From NCBI RefSeq assembly GCF_014274465.1, contig NZ_CP060394.1:3596001-3660000 (forward strand): DNA of 64,000 bases, written 5' to 3'. Below the pieces are notes generated by a model that was given only the letters and a program-made list of their open reading frames with translations, made no database searches and was not told the origin of the DNA. Shown in pieces: positions 55,433 to 63,094 of this stretch. Within the stretch, counting starts at the first letter, position 1. Each line of letters starts with the position of its first letter. This stretch comes from Alloacidobacterium dinghuense (lineage in GTDB: Bacteria > Acidobacteriota > Terriglobia > Terriglobales > Acidobacteriaceae). The translations under genes and the position numbers were made by a program.

Positions 55433-56613
55433 ATGCGCTTTGCGAGTTATCAACATTGCTGGCTGCTTGCTCTGACATCGATCTTTGCGGGGACCTCGCT
55501 GTGCCAGTCGGCACCTGATCAGCTGCAGTCTCTATTCCGGGAAGGCGCAGAGCAGATGCATGCAGGCAATGCCGTTGCGGCGGAGGGAGCGTTCCGCAAA
55601 GCCACCGAGTTGGATCCATCCTTCGCTCCCGCCCGCCTCGACCTTGGACTCGCCGAACTGAAAGAAGGCAAGCTTCCCGAAGCAATCGCCTCAATCAGGA
55701 AATCGCTTGAACTCGACCCGTCTTCGCCTGGAGCCCACCTGTTTCTTGGAATCGCCGAGTATCAAACCAACGACGCCGACAGTGCTATTACTGACTTGCA
55801 CCAGGAACTCAAACAAGACCCGAAGAATGTCCAGGCGCTAACGTGGCTCGGAATTGTCGAGTTGAACGCCGGTCATCCCGAACTTGCCAGCGAGCCACTC
55901 GACCGCGCCGCTGAACTTGCGCCAACAGATGAGAACGTCCTCGATTATTCGGTACAGGCGCATATGGCTGCGGCCAAACAAAGTTATACCGCCCTATACA
56001 AGCTCGACCCGGCATCGTGGCGCCTGCACCGGCTGAACGCGGCCATCGACGCTCAGGCGCAGGATCACAAGGGCGCCATTGAGGAATACCACTGGCCATA
56101 AAGCTCGCCCCGAACGAAGCAGAGTTATACGAAGGCATGGGTTGGGAGTACAGGAAACTGGGCCAGGCCGATCAAGCCGTGAAAGCTTTTACTGAGCAAC
56201 TGAGGCTGACACCCGGGAATCCGATCGCCATGTACAACCTGGGCAGCGCCGAGGTCGACAGCGGACAGGAGCGCACAGCGCTTCCATTGCTCCAGGAGGT
56301 CGTCAAGATTTATCGCAACCCCACCGGAGCGGATTATTACCTCGGCCGCGCGTTGGTGACGCAAGGCCAGAATGAAGAAGCGGTAAAGGAGTTTCAGCGC
56401 GCAACTGCAGTTACAGGTGAAATGCAGCGACGCTCCTGGTACGAGCTTTCACAGGTATATCGGCACATGGGCAAGACTGCCGAAGCTCACGCTGCCGTCC
56501 AGAAGTATCAGGAATTGAAGGAAGAAGCCGACCGCGCAAACGCCAGGGAGGTCGAGGACTGGCGTAAGCTCAATGCGGCAAATGCTGCTGCCAGCGGCAC
56601 AACGCAGAACTAG
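55433..56613 (+). pseudogene. Exported TPR protein, split by one-base deletion
   Basis: The first frame has a signal peptide (YQHCWLLALTSIFAGTSLCQ) and TPR units (AFRKATELDPSFAPARLDLG, SIRKSLELDPSSPGAHLFLG, LHQELKQDPKNVQALTWLGI). At about 56092 it meets a stop after EEYHWP. One base out of frame it goes on as LAIKLAPNEAELYEGMGWEY, FTEQLRLTPGNPIAMYNLGS, FQRATAVTGEMQRRSWYELS to the stop at 56613. Adding one base near TACCACTGG joins the halves into about 393 residues. It probably worked with the TonB receptor upstream. A single indel means sequence error is also possible. Confidence 0.82.
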
Positions 56614-56689
56614 ACAATCTGTACCTCTTGGACTTGGCGATGTGTAAGCATGTCGTCTTCAGAGATCCGCTATAGATGTGCAATATCTT

Positions 56690-57082
56690 TACTTGATGGA
56701 AGGCACGAGTTTGCAGAGTAATCTAGCGACGTGCGGCAGGTCACATTGGCGCCCATTCAATATGATGAATTCCGGCGGAGATGACGCGGCAATTGGCGGC
56801 TGGCAGTGGTCTGGTCTCACGCGTTGGACGAGCGGTCTGCCCTTCAGCGTGCTGGACCAGGATGGTCAACGAACTGGCACATTCAGAGCTATGGCGTACG
56901 AACCGGCCCTGTAAAGGTCCACAAGCACCTTGATCAAAACGGCGAGCTCCGGTCTTCGACAATGTCGCCGCAATCAACAGCGGAATCATCGGCAATGGTC
57001 TAGCCACCGGCTCGCTGGGCATCTACAACCCACTCCTGACAGCGCCACACGTCCAGCAGTTTTCCCTACGCTTCGCATTTTA
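56690..57082 (+). pseudogene. TonB-dependent receptor C-terminal remnant
   Basis: Frames between 56750 and 57082 show pieces typical of the end of Oar-like receptors. These are AIGGWQWSGLTRWTSGLPFS, then NWHIQSYGVRTGPVKVHKHL with DQNGEL one frame over, and GSLGIYNPLLTAPHVQQFSL with RFAF and a stop (TAG 57080-57082). At least two indels are present. It has no link to the intact receptor's end, so it is a second, mostly lost receptor gene. Confidence 0.75.
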
Positions 57083-58197
57083 GGAAGGGCTGATTAGAGG
57101 CAGGAACATTCCATGGCTCCAGAGCCTCCTTCAGCTCAATGCCGGTAGATGCCACGGTAGTGTTGCCAATCGAACCAATAGTCCTTCAGTGCATTGATCT
57201 GCGTGAGACACTGTCCCTTCATCTCACCAGAAACGGCGCAGCCCGTGAAGCGGAGCGCGACCCGAACATCTCGTCGAGGGAAAAAGGCCACAGCTTCGAC
57301 TGCCACGGTGCGGCTAACTGAAAGGAGCAAAGAGTGACGGCTAAGAATGGCAAGATGAACCGTGAGAAGCTAATCGATGCACTCAATGAAGCATCTTGCG
57401 CCTGCATCCCGTCCGCTGCAACCATCGCTAGGAGTGATAGGCCGGTTAGACGGAGAGAAAAGAACGACGAGGCGCTCCCATAGAGTGCGTTCCTTATCAG
57501 AGGTTCTTAGTTCCTGGCGAGTGGCCCGCGCGGCGACCCCATTGAATCGACGCAAACCTCGGATGCCGAGAAATTTCGCACTGGAGACAAATGGAAGTCT
57601 TCTGCAAAAGTTGCCTTTTAGTCCGGATACCGGCTTGCGTAAGGAAATGCCTGAGAAACCGAGTCATGGACAAGTTGCCAGAATCTTGCTTGTCCACGCG
57701 GATCCCGACCAGCGCGGCGCTCGGACGGTCGAGCCGCAACTAACGCCCTTCCCGGATACCACATTTGTGTCCGCGAATACGATTCAATTGGCCGAGAAAC
57801 CGGCTATCCAAAACAAGTGCGGCCCGTTCTCCGGATTTGGCGCGACATCGACGGGCTCGGCGCAGCCTATGGAGTCGCGGCCGTAACGCTCCTGTTTCTC
57901 TACCCGGCATGCCTCTGATATCGCCGGGTCAAGGCGGCCCACCCGCAGTCCATCCTCAGGTGTCTGTAGGACCTGTCCACTCTGACAGTTCACACTTCTG
58001 CAGGCGCCCGCCTAGCATCGACATGGATCGCAACGAGCGAGTGGAACCGAAGGCCAGGCCCAGGAAGCGCCAAAAAAACACCAAGAACAAAGCTCTCGCG
58101 AAGCTCTTCAGGAATATCCTCCTACGGTGAAGTCATAAGGAATTCGACGCGAGCCTGAAAAAGACTGGCGGCCGCTGCATCAGCAAGGAGCAAGAAA
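57083..58197. other. Mostly non-coding stretch before the OmpA gene
   Basis: About 1.1 kb. Long open frames overlap on both strands (57377-57886 and 57765-58130 plus, others minus). They are Arg/Pro-rich and show no family, so they are not called. A small open frame with a good ribosome-binding site is listed separately. The OmpA gene's AAGGAG lies at the right end. Confidence 0.4.
57334..57483 (+). CDS. Small hypothetical protein (49 residues)
   Basis: GTG 57334 is preceded by AAAGGAG at a 7-base distance, the best ribosome-binding site in this stretch. The product begins MTAKNGKMNREKLIDALNEA, then becomes Arg-rich (ARSDRPVRRREKNDE). The charged helix at the start could be a DNA- or protein-binding segment, or the remnant of a longer regulator. 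No family recognised. Confidence 0.3.
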   Translation: MTAKNGKMNREKLIDALNEASCACIPSAATIARSDRPVRRREKNDEALP

Positions 58198-59154
58198 ATG
58201 AAAGCACTTCGTCTACTTGGAATGGCCGGCGTTGTACTGCTGTCGTTTCTGTCTCTCACATCGGGAACAGTTGCTGCACAATCCACCAAGGTTCAAGGCC
58301 TCATCAAGAGCCGCAGCGGCCCCGACATCATCCTGAACACAAGCCAGGACCCGAACATGGTCGTCATGTTGACGGATAGCACAGACGTGGGCCAGGTGGA
58401 GGGTCTGTTGAAGGCGCGCAGCAAGCAGATGTCCATGGCCGCCCTCATTCCCGGACTCGCCGTTTCGGTGGAAGGCGACTTCAACAACCAGAACGTCCTC
58501 GTTGCCACCAAAGTACGATTCAAGGGCAACGACCTGAAGCAGGCCAAGGCCATCCAGGCCGGCATGCACGATACAAATCTGCAGGTGCAGCAGAATCAGG
58601 ACGAGTTAGCCAAGCAGAACGCCGAGTTGAAGGCGCAGAACGAAGCTTTGGAGAAGCACCAGGAAGCTATCGCAGCTAACCAGGCGAAGATCGCTGCCAA
58701 CAAGGCCGCCGTCGACGCCGCCATCGCGCGCTTCGGCCAGCTTGATGACTACTACATCATGGACGAAGTCACAGTGTTATTCGGCAATGGCAAAACTAAG
58801 GTCGATCCCAAGTACGCATCCCAGCTCACGGCTCTGGCCCAAAACGCCAGCAAGGTCGAGGGCTACATGATCGAAGTGAAGGGCTATGCCTCGGCCGTGG
58901 GCAGCCCCGAGGTGAACCAGAAGCTCAGTCAGGAGCGCGCGCAGAACGTCTCCAACATTCTGCTTCAGCAGGGCAAGGTTCCTCTTACCAGAATGCTTGC
59001 CCCCGGAGCGATGGGCGAAAGCGACCAGGTGACCACTGACAAGACCGTGGAAGGCCAGGCACAGAACCGCCGCGTCGTCGTCCGCGTCCTGCAGAACAAG
59101 GCCATTGCCGGAGTGCAGACCCAAGCAGCTACAAATGGTCCGCCTCAGCAGTAG
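58198..59154 (+). CDS. OmpA-family outer-membrane/periplasmic protein
   Basis: The 318-residue protein has a signal peptide (GMAGVVLLSFLSLTSGTVAA, QS) and an N-terminal beta unit of about 85 residues (LIKSRSGPDIILNTSQDPNM, LIPGLAVSVEGDFNNQNVLV). A coiled-coil stretch (120-175, full of Gln/Asn/Lys, such as NAELKAQNEALEKHQEAIAA) leads to an OmpA peptidoglycan-binding domain (YIMDEVTVLFGNGKTKVDPK to QGKVPLTRMLAPGAMGESDQ and QAQNRRVVVRVLQ). No barrel is seen, so it probably stands free in the periplasm or on the outer membrane. AAGGAG supports the start. Confidence 0.9.
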   Translation: MKALRLLGMAGVVLLSFLSLTSGTVAAQSTKVQGLIKSRSGPDIILNTSQDPNMVVMLTDSTDVGQVEGLLKARSKQMSMAALIPGLAVSVEGDFNNQNVLVATKVRFKGNDLKQAKAIQAGMHDTNLQVQQNQDELAKQNAELKAQNEALEKHQEAIAANQAKIAANKAAVDAAIARFGQLDDYYIMDEVTVLFGNGKTKVDPKYASQLTALAQNASKVEGYMIEVKGYASAVGSPEVNQKLSQERAQNVSNILLQQGKVPLTRMLAPGAMGESDQVTTDKTVEGQAQNRRVVVRVLQNKAIAGVQTQAATNGPPQQ

Positions 59155-59299
59155 CTGGCTCGGAAGAACTGTGCGGGAAAAGTATGACGATCGATTAACT
59201 CAAAACAGAGTCAACCTCCGGCACGGTGTCAGTCCCCTGCGGTCAGGTGAGCGTTATACCGTTGGCATCATATTTCATGATGCCGAATAGCAGAGAGTC

Positions 59300-59950
59300 A
59301 TGAACGCGTCGCTTTTTGAAACCGAACCTGCACCGTACCCGAAAGATATTCTCGGTTCTGGTACAGCAGTTCTCTCTGGCTATGCACTTGATACTGAGGA
59401 CGAATTGATTTCCTCCCTCAAATGCGTTGTCGAGCGATCGCCGTTTCGCAACATGGTGACACCCGGCGGATTCCGTATGTCCGTTGCCATGTCGAACTGT
59501 GGCGCGCTCGGATGGATTACGGATCGAACCGGCTATCGATATGACGCGATCGATCCGGAGATAAATCGTCCATGGCCTGCCATGCCAGCGGCATTTCAAA
59601 AGCTCGCCACGTCTGCCGCAGAAGAAGCAGGCTTCCCAGGCTTCGTTCCGGATGCTTGTCTTATCAACCGCTATGAACCGGGCGTGAGATTATCGTTGCA
59701 TCAGGACAAGGATGAGCGTGACTTTACGCAACCTATTGTCTCGGTTTCTTTGGGACTGCCTGCGATTTTCCTTTTCGGTGGTTTGGAGCGGAGAGATAAC
59801 ACGCAACGTATCCAGATAGTCCATGGAGATGTGCTTGTGTGGGGAGGGCCAGCGAGGCTGCGCTATCACGGTATTGCGCCGTTGCGAGATGGTGTTCATC
59901 CGCAACTCGGCCGAGTTCGTTACAATCTCACATTTCGGAACGCCGGTTAA
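59300..59950 (+). CDS. alkB: Alpha-ketoglutarate-dependent DNA repair dioxygenase AlkB
   Basis: At 216 residues this has the same length as E. coli AlkB. It removes methyl groups from 1-methyladenine and 3-methylcytosine using iron and 2-oxoglutarate. The iron ligands are His134 and Asp136 (LHQDKDE) and His190 (RYHGIAP). The 2-oxoglutarate contacts are in RYNLTFR (Arg207 and Arg213). The nucleotide-recognition lid region is in the first 90 residues (SNCGALGWITDRTGYRYDAI). GAGAG precedes ATG 59300. The gene stands alone, without an ada gene nearby. Confidence 0.95.
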   Translation: MNASLFETEPAPYPKDILGSGTAVLSGYALDTEDELISSLKCVVERSPFRNMVTPGGFRMSVAMSNCGALGWITDRTGYRYDAIDPEINRPWPAMPAAFQKLATSAAEEAGFPGFVPDACLINRYEPGVRLSLHQDKDERDFTQPIVSVSLGLPAIFLFGGLERRDNTQRIQIVHGDVLVWGGPARLRYHGIAPLRDGVHPQLGRVRYNLTFRNAG

Positions 59951-60088
59951 GCAGTGCAATTTATTGGTTTGGGATGCACGACATCGTGCCGAAGTGATGC
60001 GTATTATTTCTTCGAAGTTGGCTGGGCAGCCTGCCTTCTGTAGTTAGTGAGCGGTTTTGACGAACAGCGGAGGATCAAGGTGGACCGA

Positions 60089-60388
60089 ATGATGGCTAAC
60101 GGTGTCGGCAACATTTTTGCCTAATTGCCCCAGTCACTACCTGAAGAAGTCTTTCAGGAAATAATCCACGGGGAAGGATTTAGACTGGAACGGATAGTTT
60201 CTTTCGGTCAGGCAACACCAGTTGGGCAATGGTGTAACCAGGAGCAGCATGAATGGGTTGTATTGTTATCCGGTGCGGCGGGCTTGCGTTTCGAGGGAGA
60301 AGGTTTACGAGTATTACACCCCGGAGATTTTGTTAACATACCTCCGCGCACACGGCATAGGGTTGAATGGACAGATGAGAAGCCATGA
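60089..60388 (+). pseudogene. Cupin-domain protein with in-frame TAA near the start
   Basis: From ATG 60089 the frame reads MMANGVGNIFA, then TAA at 60122-60124, then LPQSLPEEVFQEIIHGEGFR without a shift. The expected family start (NIFA-x-LPQSLPEE) suggests the TAA replaced a sense codon. The cupin follows: QWCNQEQHEWVVLLSGAAGL, LRVLHPGDFVNIPPRTRHRV, EWTDEKP and a stop. His-x-Glu of EQHEW and the last His (TRHRV) are the metal-ligand positions. The C-terminus may lack the last few residues of the family. A TTG at 60125 could still start a shortened protein. Confidence 0.7.
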
Positions 60389-60690
60389 CATATGCATCGA
60401 CTCTTCACTCTTCTCAATTTTCTGATCGCGCCTCGTTAGATTTTCCAGATTTTGAGCCTCTATTGGATACCGCTGAGGCTGCCAGTCTTCTCCGAATCCC
60501 CCCAAGACGCTTCAGAAAATGGCCCGACGCGGAGACATCCTCGGACACCATGTCGGCAAATGCTGGCGATTTCGCGTTTCAGATCTCAACAGCTGGCTGT
60601 CAGTCAGAACCAAGTCGCTTAACCTGCGCTCGATCTCTGCCCACTTGGGCGGTACTCTGGACACAGTCGTCCGTTGCCGCCTGAAAAAAG
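60385..60690 (+). pseudogene. Excisionase-type helix-turn-helix protein, frameshifted
   Basis: The first frame gives FEPLLDTAEAASLLRI, the start of an excisionase-type (HTH_17) winged helix. After a shift near 60500 the second gives MARRGDILGHHVGKCWRFRV, then SDLNSWL. Together they are a typical small DNA-binding domain found beside integrases. It overlaps the cupin stop by four bases and precedes the integrase remnant by about 10 bases. Confidence 0.72.
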
Positions 60691-60698
60691 GAGAATTC

Positions 60699-61232
60699 AT
60701 GTTTAGGCGAACACGGTATCAGCAAGGAAGCGTGCAGCATGAGAAGCGGCGAAAAGGGCCGGATGTCTGGGTCTATCGTTGATATGAGGTTTGGATCCGG
60801 CGGCGCTAGCAAGTATCGCAAAGCCATTGCCGGAAGCGTTGTAACCTTGCCCAACGAGACAGTGGCCCTCAAAGCCGCCCAAGCATTGCGCATGGACGCA
60901 AACCAACAAACCCAACAGGCAGAGAATAGACCAGGCATGATTGCGGAACTCGTAGCACACTACCGACTGAAAGAATTGACGGGAGAGCGCGACGAACGCA
61001 AAGCATTTTCGACCCGAGCTGCTTACGAGTGCTACTTGGACAATTGGATCTTGCCGAGGGAGAGGACGTGAAGACTGTTCAAGAGCTTTTGCGACACGCT
61101 ATCAGTCGAATCACAATTGAGGTCTACACCCAGGGAGTGCCGTCGAATAAGCGAGCGGCACAGAGCAAGGTTGTGAAAATGATGGTTCAGGACGCGGCTG
61201 CAACGCGGATGGAAATTCCCGCTAGTCGCTAG
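60699..61232 (+). pseudogene. Tyrosine recombinase remnant with Trp-to-stop and internal deletion
   Basis: AAAAAAGGAG precedes ATG 60699. The start (MFRRTRYQQGSVQHEKRRKG, PDVWVYR) is followed by TGA at 60780-60782 where the family has Trp (WVYRWYE). Further frames give GGASKYRKAIAGSVVTLPNE, HYRLKELTGERDERKAFSTR, then AAYECYLDNWILPR, the arm-binding region. At about 61055 this joins directly to GEDVKTVQELLRHAISRITI and EVYTQGVPSNKRAAQSKVV, the C-terminal catalytic end with the Tyr nucleophile. The central region of more than 200 residues is missing. Confidence 0.83.
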
Positions 61233-61408
61233 ACGAACCTTGTACCAACGGCTTCGTGCTCAATTTATCGGGATGAGCAGAGGTCGTGGGTGAAACGATT
61301 GAAAAGTACACCTCGATTTAGGGCAAATTTCGGCTTGTCGCACCTTTATCGAACCCAAATCTGATTGTCATTGTGGGTGCCATTCGATTCTAAGTCTTTT
61401 AGAATCTA

Positions 61409-61458
61409 TGGCGGGGACGACGGGGCTCGAACCCGCGACCTCTGCCGTGACAGGGCAG
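61409..61458 (-). other. 3' half of a tRNA-Asp gene (likely attachment-site remnant)
   Basis: On the minus strand the 50 bases read as the anticodon stem-loop CTGCCCTGTCACGGCAG (anticodon GTC), variable region, T arm CGCGGGTTCGAGCCCCG, acceptor 3' strand and CCA of tRNA-Asp. The 5' half (acceptor 5' strand, D arm) is absent. Integrases often insert in tRNA 3' ends and leave such a copy. An integrase remnant lies 177 bases away, on the 3' side of the fragment. Confidence 0.85.
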
Positions 61459-61840
61459 AATTCAGATATAACTCATTGAAACTCATGAGCACCGTTGGCT
61501 AACGTAAGCACTGAAACGCACTAGAAAGCATTGGTAGACACTCCTTCAGCACCCTCGCCAGCACCCTCGAGTTCCCTGCTCCGACCTCTGCCGTGCAGCG
61601 GCAGCATTCTCGCCAATACACCGCCTTTCAGGTGTACTCGGTCGTAAGAAGCTGATGAAATGAACCTTCCGCGCTCATCGACACGATTGCGACACCTGCA
61701 CTCATCGGATTCGTCGGAGAGTAGATGGACAATCAAATTGCGGCCTTGAGCTCATGCCAATCTTGCTTGTGAACTGGCGAAGGATTTCTTGGCACTGCTT
61801 TTTTCTAAATATTCCACGCCCACATTACAAGAAACGCCTA
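61459..61840. other. No gene; region next to the tRNA-Asp fragment
   Basis: No coding frame or family is seen. ACCTCTGCCGTGCAG at 61584-61598 weakly echoes the tRNA fragment and might be a second degenerate attachment-site copy. Confidence 0.35.
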
Positions 61841-62395
61841 TCAGGTTTGAAAACTATTCGCGTCTTTATTGGGAGATTGAGGAGATGATTGCAGATTACG
61901 CCGAGAGGCTTCCGAAGCGGCCGTCAAATCGACCCTCTGCTGTATACGGCATATCATTGCTAGGCCAACTTCCGCGAAGCCGAGCCGTGCGTATAATCGC
62001 CGCGCTGCAGCGTTGTCCCGCGTAGTCCCCAGCGCAACGGCTGTGATTGCGCCAGGCCACAATTCTCCCTGTACGATGCCCGCAAACAAAGCGCTCCCGT
62101 GACCTTGGTTTCGATGTTGCGGAATGACAAACAGCTCGTCGACCTCGCAGATGTCACCCCCAAACTCATTTGACCAGAACGCAATCAGCAGTGCGTACCC
62201 AGATACCTTTCCTTGAACGTCCAGAACAACCGCTCGACCGCGATAGGGGCTGCGACGGAGGGTCACTAGAGTGGTATGGATATTCTCTTGCGGGATGGGT
62301 GACGGACCGGGGTCCTCAAGGTACAGATGTCGGCACATGTCAGCGATTGAATCATCGTCCGCAGCCTGCGCAAGTCGCCACGTGCTCTGTGACAT
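61841..62395 (-). CDS. GNAT-family acetyltransferase
   Basis: The 184-residue protein has a single GNAT domain: WRLAQAADDDSIADMCRHLY at the start, GKVSGYALLIAFWSNEFGGD, then CEVDELFVIPQHRNQGHGSA with the acetyl-CoA loop QHRNQGHGSALF, and DNAAARRLYARLGFAEVG, the usual last helix and strand. The tail of 30 residues is Ser/Asn-rich. No neighbours suggest the acceptor. It reads away from the integrase remnant. Confidence 0.88.
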   Translation of the reverse strand: MSQSTWRLAQAADDDSIADMCRHLYLEDPGPSPIPQENIHTTLVTLRRSPYRGRAVVLDVQGKVSGYALLIAFWSNEFGGDICEVDELFVIPQHRNQGHGSALFAGIVQGELWPGAITAVALGTTRDNAAARRLYARLGFAEVGLAMICRIQQRVDLTAASEASRRNLQSSPQSPNKDANSFQT

Positions 62396-63094
62396 GTCCG
62401 AACCTTTCAGGACCGGTGCTCAGTCAGTGATTCGCGTCGTCTGCGGATATCGAGACATTGACACGAAAATCGAGAATCAACTGGCACCAACTATGACTGC
62501 ACCCTTGCAGAAAAGGTTACAGGCACATTGTCACGCTGCATCGACGTCGGCGAGCAATAACCTTAGTTAGGATGGTGCGATCCTACCTTGTGCTCTAGGA
62601 TCGTCGAGAGCCTTCGTTTCGAGGCGCGAGTCGATTTCATTCTTTTGCTCGCAGGCGTGTTGCCCTGGCCAATGCTCAACCATTGACCCGATTCTCGGAG
62701 CCGCTTCGTTCAGCGGCCACTCCAGGAATCCGGTCGTGATGACCCCTTCGATACTCTCCCACAGGCAGAAGAGCCAACCGCGTTAACTCTCTGCTCTAAG
62801 ATGGCAGCCACCGAAAACGCGGCCGTGCAGATCGAACTACGGCGCGGCATCCCTTACGCCCTTAAGCGTCAAGCCCTCCGAGACACACTAGGAACAACGC
62901 CGGAAAGCGCGTACCGTGGATGCGGTGATATTCGGTAGAGATGTCGCTCTACCTGTGCCCGTTATCGGACAACTGACGCTCAATAGTGAACAGACCCTTG
63001 CCTCTTGGCTACGTGAAGGAGTTGATCCGAAAAGAGATTTAGAGTCTAGGACTGGCATGGAGATTGCAGCTTTCATATTGATGGAGCCAAGAAA
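62396..63094. other. No supported gene before the ADOP permease
   Basis: Two short open frames (62801-62938 and 62916-63098 plus) have no family. The second ends TGA at 63096-63098, overlapping the permease start as ATGA. That might mean coupling, but its start is GTG with no clear ribosome-binding site. A PadR regulator that often precedes such permeases is not seen. Confidence 0.4.

Noticed and set aside
57377-58130. Arg-rich open frames, one with a response-regulator-like ARILLVHADPD segment
   Set aside because: Only one short motif resembles the family and the rest does not. Two frames overlap and no good start is present.
888-61232. Stop-codon reassignment (TGA or TAG as Trp)
   Set aside because: Intact genes in the window end normally at TGA and TAG, and all the Trp-to-stop cases are in genes with other damage or near such genes.
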